Assembly (NCBI RefSeq): GCF_000006565.2
Contig: NC_031480.1
Span: 6,007,170-6,071,169 of the forward strand
DNA from: Toxoplasma gondii ME49
Lineage: Eukaryota; Apicomplexa; Conoidasida; Eucoccidiorida; Sarcocystidae
DNA length: 64,000 nt
Direction of reading: 5' to 3'
In this document: positions 47,601 to 60,300 of the stretch, in pieces
Layout of the letters: each line of letters opens with the position of its first letter
How positions within the stretch are numbered: the stretch's first letter is position 1
Made by a program: the position numbers and the translations under genes
The notes under the pieces: model-generated
Database searches by the model: none
Seen by the model: the letters and a program-made list of their open reading frames with translations, nothing else
What the model was told of the DNA's origin: nothing

Positions 47601-49907
47601 CATACAGGTTAACGGCTCTACGGAGAATCCGACGAAACGATCACATATAGACTGTGTATTGACATCAGGTTTCCTGTGCGTCTTGGTCTGCAGTCCCTCA
47701 AACAGGGAAGTGGCTCCACACCCGACGCGGTGATTTCCACTCCAGATGTCCGGCAGTTCTATGCTGGTTACAATGACTTACTTGTTCTCTTTTGTGACGG
47801 TAAGGTGGAACAGTGTGTGGACTATTACTATACGTTGCGCTCAGAACTGTTTCCGTCTCTTGTGCTGGGCGCTTTTTATGGTAGACGACTCCTCCACTTG
47901 CACTATGGACTCTGGCGGGTGCCAGCGAAGAGCGTCGCCGACTCTGGAACATACTATTTGGTCGCAGACAGTTGATGATATAACGTCCCGCGAATCCACA
48001 TAATATTGACACTCGAAAATGATGACGTAGCCTATCATTCACTCATTCGATGCCTTGTTTCGCTACTCGCCAAAAACGTATCTGCTTCACTATGCAGGTG
48101 TGACGGAGCCTGTTGCTTCGAGCTGGCCCCAAGTGGCGGCATACACTCGAGAGATCTTCGTACAGACAGGTGATGTTGTGAAGACTGCCGTGGCTCTTGC
48201 CGAACAGGCTTACTCAGCAGGGTCGCAAGACAATCTCAGCGCAGTAGTTACCAGGTTGCGTCCGGATCCAGCAGAGGTTCCTGTCGCGACTCTTCATGCC
48301 CACGCATGGATGCGAGGGATACTGCGTAAGTTCCTAACTGCCTGTAATTCATCAGAAGAGATACGAACTCACTGCAGAGAACCAGCTATGGAAGAGCCCC
48401 ACAGTTATTCGTCACCTGTGTCGAGCGGCCACAAGGCCTCTGGATGAAGTTAGTATCGGAACCGCTGCGGTTTTTTGCTCGGAACGGAACAGGCAAATAA
48501 GCGGAAACGCGTCACAGACTCAGTCTGCCTATCCTCACTTTTGTGCATTCTTTGCTTGCCATTTCATCTCGCCCTCTATTTGCTATACCGCGACATCTTC
48601 GCACAACTCTGCATCTCCGTTCGTTCGTCCTCACCGCAGAATTCTTTGAGGCTCGGCATCTTTATGAAGTGCGTCCACAAACTGATGAGCGGGCGAACTG
48701 CGAGTCGCACCAGACCACAGCTTCTATAACGTCTAAGAGAAAGTCTAACTTCTGTTGCTCTGACTTGCATTGCGTGCATGATAACTTGATATGGCAGTTT
48801 TTTTGGATCTTGACGATTTCTTATTTGGGATTACCTTATATTCATATGCAGGAACGGTACACACTGAAGATTGGTCACACCGACTACAGACGGAGAACAA
48901 AAACTTTTTCCTGCCACTGTTTTGAGCACTTGAAGAAACATTCTGCCAGGTTCTTGGTCGATTGTCTTGCAAATATCTGCCAGACGCTCGTCGTTCTGGG
49001 CTGAAATTCGAATCAATTTTTTATGGCAAGGAGGGAGATTCTGGAGACGTGCACAGAGAATGCGTGAGCATGGACGCAGGACTTATATGTTCATGAAATA
49101 TGTTCTGTACGAGAGAACCGCGGCGGGCCGAAACGTTTCCTAGGAGAGCTATTCCACCTGTGACACCCCATGGAACATTGGCATCTGATGTTCCGTAGTT
49201 TCTATTGAGACGCTCGGGCCAGTTGGTACTAATGTACGCAAAAAAAGGATAGGGGGTTCTCGGTCGACTTCTCGTAAGTGGAGCCGCTGGTACCACGTTT
49301 TTCCTTGTTTATAAGCCGGTGTTTCACTCTTTGTTTACTCTTCGACTCATCGCAATTGTGTGTAGCCAAAGACGTGGAGACTTCGTTAAAAGTAATCGAG
49401 AACTCTGAGGTGGAGATGCAAGGACAGACTGTTCGAGTACGTTGTGGTTACCGCATAGAACGCCCTACAGCCGTGCGATTCACTACTTCCATTGATGACT
49501 ATAACAAGATGCCGTCGCCTGATTCCTATCGTAGCCATCCCTTTGTACACACTGCCTCAAACAGACGGTTAAGTGCATTAATCTCTCAGAGAAGCGAGCG
49601 AACCCACATAGGGATAGTCCCAGCTGCGGCGCATAGCAACTTAAGCCACTCAAGGTGCTTTGCTGTCCAAACCAGAGGACTCGAAGATATTGCACGGGAA
49701 ACACAAAACACGAATTCACAAATCGTATCTTCCAATGTGGAGGCCACCAGCAACCCATGTGTGTCGTTTGAACGGTTTCACTGCCGTGATAAGCTGCCCA
49801 CTCTAGTGGTCAGTGAGGCGACACAAGTGTGGACGCATGGAGGTTCTGCTCGTCTGTACTTACTTTTCCTTCTCGAGTTAGATAGTTTCAGAATGCTGAG
49901 CTTGTAG
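44615..49907 (+). CDS. PP2C (PPM) Ser/Thr phosphatase with signal peptide, probably secreted
   Basis: Exons: 44615-44698, 45097-45169, 45611-45845, 46191-46311, 46646-46744, 46855-47037, 47365-47549, 47694-47799, 48098-48325, from 48640 (end uncertain), 49366-49907. The start gives a signal peptide (MRINLVAKVALAISFVA, cleavage likely near TETA). A cysteine-rich segment follows (TCRCKRVATPVC region). PP2C motifs run in order: ALFDGHGG (metal Asp), LDEELKKNNVRRGGSTG, VGDSRAML, PRIDGSLALSRSFGDF, LLVLFCDGVTEPVASSW, and GSQDNLSAVVTRL (metal Asp). The catalytic fold therefore looks intact. PP2C enzymes use Mn/Mg to dephosphorylate Ser/Thr; several Toxoplasma members are exported. The C-terminal ~180 aa are unrelated and end in a hydrophobic LYLLFLLEL stretch. 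Phases do not close between exons 2 and 3 and around 48640-49366, so exons are missing or misplaced there. Which PPM member this is cannot be told. Confidence 0.8.
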
Positions 49908-51522
49908 CAAGACGCAGAGGTGTACATTCGTGACCTCGTTCGGCGCATAACTCTGGAAACTTTATCATGCGCTTCTTTCTGGGAATGACGAGATTCCCAA
50001 CGCCAACGATGTATTCCAACTCACCATTCGTTCTTCTGGTCCCTCGCCTCTTTTCTCCCTTCCCCTATCCTTCATTTGCCTTCAGCGGCTGCGGAAGGCC
50101 GAGGCATTCCCTTTACATAGAAGCTGCAGCTAACTGGCGTTGTTAAAGTAGCATCTCGCTTTCAAGTGTTTGCATTCCTGAGCACAGACAGACCGCAACT
50201 ATGCAAGGCAGCAGCTCTTCAGAAACCAAACGGTGGCAAGACAACAAGAAGTTGCACGCCATGTCATCGCAGACGGATAAAAAGTACACGAAAGCTCTGT
50301 TTTAACACCCTTGCGAGTTTGCCTGCAGGTCGGACTGGGGCGTGCATGCGTCTCACGAAAGTATCGATCTGCATGCTCTAGTGTGCGTTGCACTGCAGCA
50401 AGATACCAATAAAACCTGGTTGTTTCTGCATTCTGACTAACCGACGTGAATTCAGGGCATTCCTCTTTCAATTAACACCTGTCAATTTAGACCCGACACA
50501 GTTTGTTCCGTTCCAGCAGAGTGGCAAAATCGACGATTGTTTCGCCGTTCTCTTTCTCACGCCTCGAAGCGACGGGGCCCGCCAACTGCTGAAGCTCCTC
50601 ACTTCTGTCGAGTAGCGACGTATCAGCCCGTGAAATTGGAGAACGCTTCCTTTTTAAGATCGCAGGAGCAGATCCTTGTGCTTGCAGAACGTATTTCGCG
50701 TATCGTCCTCTCTCTGCGTTTCACGTCCCCTCTCGCTTTGTGGCCTCGCAACGCCTCGCGCTGCGTTTCTCCTTTGCATGTGCTCGCTGGTCTTGCAAGC
50801 TCTTCAGATTCATTGGCGGATACCGACTTTTTTGACTGGCGCATGCATTCGTTCACGCTGGAACTCAGACAGAGAAAGAGCGAATGCTGGTTTGAGGAAG
50901 CGGCAAGATGCACTGCGATGTACACAGCACCCTTTTAGACCGACACAGATGTATGGAAGCCATGCGAGACTTTCGGCCAGGTTGTTCGTCTCATCTTCCT
51001 CTTCTGGATGGAACACCAAGGGAACTGGATTTTTATGTTTAAGAAAAAGTGGCTGAGGGACGTTTCCACGGCCCTCAGGATTTTTCGTCTTCACATTCGT
51101 CATTCATGAATTTCCACGCGGTTCCCTTTCCTGGGCGCGCGACAGAGTCATCTTTTGTCCGTTGCCTACTCGTCTTTGTTTGATCCCTGCTTCCTCGGTT
51201 GTTCAACCTGCCAGTAAACTGACGTCCCCACCTCTCGTCTCCGTCTTTCCTAGATGTAATTTCATTCCTCTGTCCTCTCCGTCGTTTCACCGTCTGTCGA
51301 CTTCTTCAGCTTCCCCGTCTTCTTCTCACATGCTCTCGCCCTCTACCTTCTGTACTTTCCTGTGACTGTTCTGTCTCCGCCTTTGCCGCCAGAGGCTTGT
51401 CGTTTCGTTCCCCCTCTCGTCGGGTCCTCCGGAGAAGTATCTCCCCTGACTGTGTGACAGTGTCTTTGACTCTGTTTGTCTCCGCGCTTTGTCTGCTGCC
51501 TCCTCGTCGTCTCCTTCGGAAA
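49908..51522. other. Intergenic gap upstream of the cap methyltransferase gene
   Basis: This is 1.6 kb with no chainable coding exons. The right part (51100-51500) is pyrimidine-rich, typical of a 5' UTR or promoter here. Frames such as 50537-50938 lack a family signature. An upstream non-coding or coding exon of the next gene cannot be excluded. Confidence 0.5.
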
Positions 51523-54294
51523 ATGAAGGACACAGAGATCCCCTCGTCTTCGTCTGCAGGCCCGCACCCGTCTGTCTCTGCTTCTGGACTTTTGATTCAC
51601 TCGAATTTGCCCGACATTCGCCTTGAGCGCTTCTACTGCTTCCGTTCGAGTCTCCAGCGACTTCAGTATGCCGGCTCTCAGCTTCCACCTTCTTCCTCGC
51701 CCTGTCGAAACTGCGAGAAGAAGAGGGTGAAGTGCATCTGTGAAAGCGTTGCGACCCAAGTTGGCCAGTAAGACACCCTCTCTGCTCTCTAACTTCGGTT
51801 TGCGGGGCTTGCCGTGAAGCGCGCTGGCCGTCAGTTGTGCGTAGTTACCTGCTAGCTACATGCCAGAGACTGACGTTGGTTTCGTTTTCTCGCTGTCGCT
51901 ATCTTTCTGTTGTGGTGCCGCTCTCTTGCCCAATCGTCGTGTCTTCTCAATTCACCAAACGTACTTCTCCTCTTCTGCTCCTTCTCCTCCTCAGTGCATG
52001 CGTCGCATTCGAGCTCGCGCTTCTCCCAATCCAGTCTTTTCCTTCGTTTCTCAGGACTGCCTCTCCTCTTCTCTCTGTCCATGGGTCTTGCCTTCATTCT
52101 CTCACTCGTCTTCTGCTCAGCACTGTCTCGTTCTCGTCCTTTGAGCCTGCCTTGTGTTCTCGCCTCTCGCTTGGATGGCCCTGTGTGTCTCCGCGTTCTG
52201 CGGTTTCTTTCTTCCTCTCTTTTTCTTCGTTCCTCTTACACTCCCTTCTGTTTCCTCGTTCACTTCCCTCGCGGCGTCGGCTCGCTGGTATGGCCTTCGC
52301 AGGATGCCTGCTTTTTCTTTGCCGGAAGCAGAGAAAGTTCGAACACAACTCGACCAAGTTCGACAACGTCTCAGTTCGATAGAAATCGCAGAGTGGAAGC
52401 GCCACACAAATGCCACAGATGTGATGAAGCGGGTCCTCCCCACGATCCGAGAAAAGGTGAGAAAGCAGAGACGCGGGAAAGGAACGTGCGAGCATGCACC
52501 GTCAGAAGGGCCGAGGAGAAAGCCGAGAAGTCAGTCGAGCTATCAGGAGAACATATGCGGGACGAGCAACGAGCAAGCAAAAACGAAAACGAGACAAAAG
52601 GGTAACGAAGACAACGAACTGCAAGCGGACAGAAGAACGACGAAGCCAAGGCTTCGACCGTGATGCAGGGAACAGGGAGAGAGCAAAGGGAAAATACGCG
52701 GAAGAGAGATCGCACAGGGAAACGGATCTACTGACGAGGTAGACAAGTGGAGGAGCACGCGCGACAAGAGAGCAAAAACTGAAAAAAACAAACGCGCCAG
52801 CCGCGACCCATGACACTACAGCTTCGAACTTAGAGAGGAAAGAGAGCAGCGACGACAGCACGAACGCCAACGGAAATCAGAGGCAGCCTAGGACTTTTCA
52901 CGAGTTGACGGACTGTCTCTACAGTGCCTTCCTTCTTTTTTTCGTTCGAGTCTCCACGGTTTGTTCCCTGTATCGGCACAGAAACAACGGAGACTTCCCT
53001 GTTCAGTTTCGTCTGTGCTGCCTCGCGGAGAGCTCCGCACTCAGATCGGTAGCTCTCCATCTGCTTCTCTCCACTTTCTCTTGCCCTCTCGGTGACGACA
53101 GCGGGCCGTTCCGTGATTGTGTTTTCGCTTCTGTTTTGCGCGCTGCGAAATTGTGTGCTTCAGGTCAAAGACAGCATGGGGTTTGCGCCAGAACTGGTGA
53201 TCAATTCGTGGGCGAAATTGTACGAAATTTTGGCTCAGACCCCAGCGCTGCCGCCTCTCCCGTCCTGTCTTTCGTCTCAAGGCTTTCTCGACTCTCACGG
53301 CGCCCGGACGCCTGCAGGTCCCTGCATCAAAAGTGTGCATCTCTGTGAATGCCCTGGAGGCTTCATTGCTGCCACAAATCATTTCATCAAAACCAAAACA
53401 AGTACGTGTCTGCTCCTCTGTCCCCCGCGCAGAAAACTCGAGTCACCTCTGTTCTTGAAGCACCGCGTTGAGGATCGAATTTGAACCGCAGTGCAGCTTA
53501 GTCTTCCGTGGTGCTGGGGTGCTCAGGTGAGCTTCCCCGTTCCTGATAGTTCGCGCCATCAGACTGGTGCCAAGAAGTCAGGACATCCTCCGTACAAAGT
53601 CGGTATTTGGAATACACTGATCCTTTCACAGTTGGGTGGGGAGTCTCCGGTGGCTGAGATGCCGAGGTCAGAGGTCCTCAATGTACTGCTGTAAAAAAGG
53701 TTCTGTTTACTCGACTTGCGTCAAAAGGCTCTGACCAACAGAGTCTCTGTGATTTTCTGTTTCCTGGAGGTAATCGCTCAGCGTGGCTGTGCCTGGGGTT
53801 CGGTTTCTGAAGTGATTCTCAGTCATACTTGGTCACCGCGTCAAAGTTGGAAAAAATTCTTTTTCGCTTGCCTTTGCAGAGGGCGCACTTGGCCATTTGT
53901 GGCGCGCGGTCTCGCTGTCACCGTACCATGAGGGAGGGAATCCCTCCGAATTGCTCGACGACGATGTGCTGTACAGACAGACCGAGGACCTCTGGCTCAC
54001 AGGCTACGACGAGACTGGAGACATTGTGAAGAAGCGAAACATCGAATTCATTTGGAATCACACATCCAGGGAGCCTAGGACTCGAGACAACCCTGCGCCC
54101 TTCGGTCTGGTAGGCGTCCATGTTTCTCGTTCTTCATTCGAAAGAGACGCTCTGTTCTACCACTCAGGTCCGCTAGTGCCGGAAAAGCAACCTCACATCA
54201 AGACAAATCGGGACATGAAAGTAAATGCATATTTCCGATAGGTCTTCTTGTGCTTCCCATACACACTCTGGAAAACCGCAGATCTATGACCATA

Positions 54295-54325
<31 letters not shown>

Positions 54326-57300
54326 ATATTTAGAAATATGTAGATATATATGCTTAGGCACGTATGGGACAGCAGCTGTGGAGGAGGCGAAACTGAGTAG
54401 GTTCTGGTGTTTTTCTGTTGAAGCCTGAGTCTATCTCTGTTGACCACAGCGCATGCAGTGGCCAGAAATGGCGCGTGATCCGATTCCCCGACTGCCGCGT
54501 ATTCTGTTGGAGTCGACATGGAGGTGAAATGCTGCTGGCCGCAGATGTCGCCTCTTCGCGTCAGGTCCTTGCGAGGTGGGGAACTTCAGAACTTTTTTTT
54601 CGTCTTCGTTTGTCGATTTGCAAGTGGCTCGTCTGTTTCTCCGCCGACCACCGGTGTGGAGGAAGAACGCAGGCGGAATTTCTTTTCGTTTTCTCAGGCG
54701 GATCTTGTGACAGCCGACGGTTCCTTTGACGTTCAATTTGCTCCACACCTGCAAGAGGAGCTGACGGCGCCTCTGGTATTCGCCGAGGTCGTTTGCATGC
54801 TGGGCCTTTTGAATATAAGAGGCACTGGCATTGTCAAGATGTACGGTCTTCTCTCTCACCAGTCGATCTCCATTCTCGCCATCTTAAGCATGTGTTTCAA
54901 CCACGTAAGTCAAGCAGTTTTCAATGTACAACTTTCTCGGCAAGCCTCTTTGTATTTCTAGAATTCCAAAGCTCAACCCCCACCCTTGTTTGTCTGAACG
55001 TCTGTTCGATGTTGAATCCCCAGCATTTCTCGCGTTCAACTGTTGTTACGCAGATGAGAGCATTGACCTCATGACTGTTTCCTGTGCCGGCAGAAAAACG
55101 CTGAGCTCTGCCGATGTGCAGCGCCTGCATAAACACAGCGACTTCTGGCGACAAACGTATGCGTACCCTTGCGTGTATATATACATGTTGTATACGTGTA
55201 TATGCGTTCTGCTCTACCTCACCACGAGTGTGTGCATATATTTGAACAAGAAAGGAGAGAGACGACGTACGCCGCGATGCGCTTTGCCTCACTTCGGTGG
55301 GATGCGTTGTGGGCGTGCCATTGCGCTGGAACTCGGTTTCCCTTCTGCATGCGGCTGCTTCGCTTTTGCCTCCAATCAGGTGGTTCTGGCCAAGCCTTCT
55401 ATGAGCCGTCCGGGGAACTCGGAGCTTTACGCGGTTTGCCTCGAGTTTGTCGGCATCCGTTCGTCCTTTTTGTCTGTTCTCTCGCGGCTGGTCGACTCCG
55501 TCCAAGACGTTCTCGGAAAGCAAGGAAAAACGATCATCCCCAAGAACTGGCTGCCAGAGGTACGTTCACCGCTTTGTGCTTTCGTTTCTCTGCCGGCGCT
55601 GCCTCCCTTGTTTTTGTTGCTCTGATTTCGCATCTGGGAAGTTGCATTTCCAGAACAGCGACAGAGTCTCTGCGTCTCGATCGACCCAGGTTTGTCTGTG
55701 CCTGTCGATGTCTCTGTCGACTAGAAACGCTGCACATCGCTCTCCGCTGTACACTCACTCTGGTTATCAACAGGAGATGGAGAATCACATGCATGCGATC
55801 ACATGAGTACATGTCCCTACAAATACGGCTAGTAGCATGACAGATGTACACTTATCTCTTCCTTTGTGTGTGATTGGAAACTCGGTTCGCGGCTTTTTTT
55901 GTGGTCAAGAAACAGAGGAAGGCTATCGGGGAAGCGACGGACAGGTGCCTCGATTGGGAGATGAATGGGAAGCTCGGACTGGAGCCTTTTCCCTTGCGCA
56001 TGCAAGGCTCTTCTGCTTCTGTCTGTGAACGCGTTGTCACTCGTTCCTCTTCGTCACATTCCTGACTAGGCTAGGATTGGCTTCGCGTTTGTGCTGTCCG
56101 CGCGTCGTTGGCTCCACACACTTCCGCAGGAATTTCTTCAAGAATGCGTCGAAGGTGCCCGGTTCTTCGCGTCTCACCAGATTCAACAGATCGACCGAAA
56201 TCTAGGGTACGCCTCTCACCCCGCACCTCCTCCCGAGACAGAGACGGAGACACAGAGGACGCAGAGGGGAAGGACATGGCAGGAGGTGATAAACAACAGA
56301 GCACGCAGAAGAAGCATGGCAGGAAGTCGTTCATTCCGAAGAAGTTGGGGAACACTGTTCCGAGTTGCATGTCTTCTTTCTTTAGATTTACAGATGTCTA
56401 TGCTTGGTATTCTAAGTGTGTCTCTTCTTGGGTTGCTGCCTGCGTCTGCTTTTCCGAGTTGTTTTCGTATGTCGCTTTCTCGGTTGCTGCTCGTTTCTCT
56501 TTCTTCTTTCTCGCCATTCGCGTTTGCGGTTCACCGTCCCGCTGCTCCACGAAGCCTTTTCGGTTTCTTTGTCTGCCCCTCCCGCCGATGTCCTCGGACT
56601 GCCCGTCCTTCTTCTCCACTCGAGAGTTGTCTCCGTTTCTCGTGCCTTCCCGGTGTCGGATCTCCCAGACTCTTTCGGCAGCTGGACCAGGCGGCGCTGC
56701 AGCGGTGCTTGCAAAGGCAGCGCGAGAAGGCGACCGAGTTCCTTCGCAGAAACAAGATCGAGTAAGACAAGTAGCCACGGAGTCGAGGACGAGAACGGCG
56801 AAAGGCCTCCAACTCAACGAAGGGAGAAGTATACGGAGAGTTCAGTCCACACAGTTGCAGCACAGCGACAGCGGAAACGCAGGAACACTCTGGAAGCGAA
56901 GCAAGCGAGGTGAAGAAGGAAACCGAAGCATCGGAGAATGAAGAGGGAAGACGGAGAAACGGATGCAGAAGGAGGAGAGAAGGAAGAACTCTGAGAAATC
57001 AGCAAGGGGGGAACTTTCGATGCTCTCTTTTCTGGCGTCTCCTTCCCTACGTTGTCCTTCTCGTCTTGCACAGTCTGCATGCCTTTCCTGTACTTGCGCT
57101 GGTCGCTTTTTCGGTGCTGTCGTGATGTCCAGATTGCCGGTCACTTTTTCTGGTTTCTTCGTCCTCCTTCCGCTTGCTTCAACTTTGTTTTCTGTCCGTC
57201 GAAACGTTTCTCCCTTCCCGGCATACTCTGTCGCGTTTCTGCGTTCGGCTCTCGTTCTCTTGCTAGGCCGATAAACTTCCAAGACCGCATCGTCAAGGAT

Positions 57301-60300
57301 GTGCATTTCATGACGGATTGGGCGAAGAACCCCTTCACAAATTCGACGAGAAGAGCCACGAGGTGAAGTTCGTCTTCTTTTTGAGGGGAAGCGCTTCTGC
57401 GCGTTGTGACGTTTTGTACCCGATGTGCCTTCAACTCGCTTGCATGCAGTTTTCCCCTTCTCCGTCGGTGACGGCGGGGACAGCGGAACGGAGGAACAGT
57501 GCCAAGTGACCTCGCGTTACACGAAAAAAAGAGTCGCAGAGGGGGTGGTTCCTTGTTCGACGGGTCTTGCCTCCTTGGACAAGATACAGTCGACCGCAGA
57601 AGCGTCTCTCCTCTCTACGGCGCATGGCTCGGCGTCCTACACACCTGCAGGCTCACTTCCTTTCTCCTCTACTTGCTCAAAGGGGTTTTGTACGTCGCGG
57701 GGTCTCCACGCGTGTGAATCTGCGTGCCAAGTCTTACGTCGCATCTGTGAACAACGCCGGTTTCTCGCTTCCATCACTTGTCCTGGATCCAAATAGGTAT
57801 ATATATATATATATATATATATCTGTCTAAATATATACAAATATATATATATATATATATAGTCTTGCATGTGCATTCATGTATGGGTGCATATATTTTT
57901 GCGTATTTGTGTAAGTGCATGTAAACGCAAATGTTTGCGTGGGAACGCGCGATACATTTTTCCCCCTTCTGTATAACTCGCTTTGGTTTCTGTGATCCGT
58001 TTCTCCTCCACAGACGCAGGGTGCAGGGAACTCTGGCAGACCGCGAACGGGGTCACGCTCTCTTTGAGGCTCTGCACAGTGCACGAAGACGCCAGTGGGA
58101 AGCTGCGGCTCGGCGGATAGACGGAGACTCTGGCGGCGAGCGACGAGGCCGGACAGGCGGGAGACTGATTCCTTTTGTCAAGCCTGAGGCAGCAGTGGAG
58201 GCCGTCTGCGCGTTCGTCGAGGCGCAGCGGAGAAGCGCGGAAGGTGAGGGCCAGGAGTTCGTTTTCTGTGTGAGAGACGGCGACGGCTGGGTGTCCAGAG
58301 GTCTCGAAATCAAGGCGTTTTTTTGTTTCTTTCTGTTTTCGTGTGCCGCATGCAGAGACCGCTCAGAATGGAGAGGGCGCTGTGGAGAGGACCGACTCCC
58401 TCGCAGAGTATCTGGAGCTTCTGCCGCGCTCGGGTGAGTTTCGCGAAGAGTAAGTGAGTTTTTACGGAGAGAAGACATGACGTTCCTGCAGAGGTCTGAG
58501 TGTGTCGGGCAGCCAGGACAGTTTTTCTTAGAGACGGAGCCTCGTTACGTTTCCAGAGAGTGTGAGGTATCGTCGGCGAGAAACGAATGGAAAGAGCGGA
58601 GAACAGCAAGGCAGAGAGCACAGGCAGCTGACCTAGACGGTCGCACGAGGAGAGACGGTGAAGGAACGAGGAGGGGAGGTTTTCTGTCGTCTGCCACGAG
58701 ACAGGCTTTTCGAGGGCTTCTGAGATATGACTGGAGGCTGCGCTTGAAGAAAAAAAAGGCCTGAGTCGGCGAGCACTTTCGACTGCATGTGGAAAGGAAC
58801 ACCCAGAACTTGCAGGATGCGAAAAAGCTGAAAAAGCAGTGAAAGGTGAATCTCAGAGAACGCAGGTCGCGACGGGAACGGCAGACGAGTCGGCCAGATC
58901 GTGGATGAGAATCAATTGACGAGAAGGCGACGAAACGCGCCTCGAAACTGCACTGACATTGATGCAGTCCTGCTCTGTTTTTCGAAATTCTCAATTTTCT
59001 CAGGGGACCAAAACGACGGAGAGGAACCCCAGGGAGAACGCGATTCCTCAACTCCAGGCGTACGTCGAATGTGACACAAGGAGTCTCACCTTTCCATAGA
59101 CACACATCCCATTCAAAATACATACATACATAATCAAATATATATATATATATATATATATATCTTATATATCTTATATATGCAGGGGTACGTCTACGTC
59201 ATCATTATACACATGCCTTCATTTCCATGCGGCTACGTCAACACCAGTAGTCTGTCACACACAAACTCTCGCGGCCTTTACAGAGAACTGCGTGTACACA
59301 CGGGGGCAGGTATGACGGCAATTAAACGCGTCGGAAGTCGCAACGGACGGGACGCAGACGTCGAAACGTTGTTACGTCGTTTCCAATTTCTCACAACCTC
59401 TCTCTGTCACTCTTCCTCTACGCTTAAATCTCCTTTCCTCAGTTCATTTTGCCATGTCAGTCTGTCTGTCTAGATCTTCCTATTTATCTGTCCCTATCTA
59501 TGTGTGCTTTTCTGTCTCTCTCTATCTGTCGATCTGCCTATGTACGATCTGGATCCTATTTGTCTATCTGCCTCTCTCCTGTCTCTGTCTATCTGTCTGT
59601 CTCTGTCTGTCTGTCTGTCTGTCTCTGTCTGTCTCGTTTCTTGGGTTGAGTGTGTGGCGAGAGTTCGTTGCATGGGTCGTGCGGTCGATTTCAGGTCGTG
59701 GTTTCAAAGCGCCTGCCGTTTTGGTTGAATCATTTCGGCCGGCACTTGAAGCCTCGTCGCTCTGTTTCCTCGAAATCTAGGGGCGACAGCGACACTCGCA
59801 ATTCCGGCAGCGACCTGCTTTCCTTCTTCGCCGGCATCTCTGGACACAGCCAAGCTTCAGACGAGTGTGCGTCTGCCTCAGCGGAGGCTCCAGGCGCTGA
59901 GGATCCAGACGCAGAGCGCGAAGAAGCAGAGCATGAAGAAGAAGAGGGAGAAGAAGAGAAGGAGCAACGTGAAAGGTGGACCAAGGAGTTGAGCAAAGGA
60001 CTCCATCGGAAGGACTACTTGCGATCAAAAAGTCGATGGATCACACCTGCTCTGGCCATACGTAAGCCCAAGGGAGGTCAGCCACCGTCGTCGCGTTCTC
60101 GTAAACAGTCATATATATATATATATATAGATAGATTTATGCGTAACTGATGGGGGCATCTGCACAGATATATGAGTCTAGTCTTGTTCTTTCGCACAGT
60201 GGTGGGGGTTCTCAAGGTGTAACAAGACAGGTGATTCCGGATGCACAGCGATGCGGACTGACAAACACACTTGACAACGGCACGAGATAAAAAGAAAAAT

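Noticed and set aside
54418..54640. Possible CMTR2-like exon with ACSGQKWRVIRFPDCRVF
   Set aside because: No phase-compatible acceptor and donor pair. 54109 to 54698 joins in phase and matches the family order.
59449..59780. Leu/Ser/Cys-rich long frames that look like membrane proteins
   Set aside because: They are translations of the CTGT-type microsatellite in an intron.
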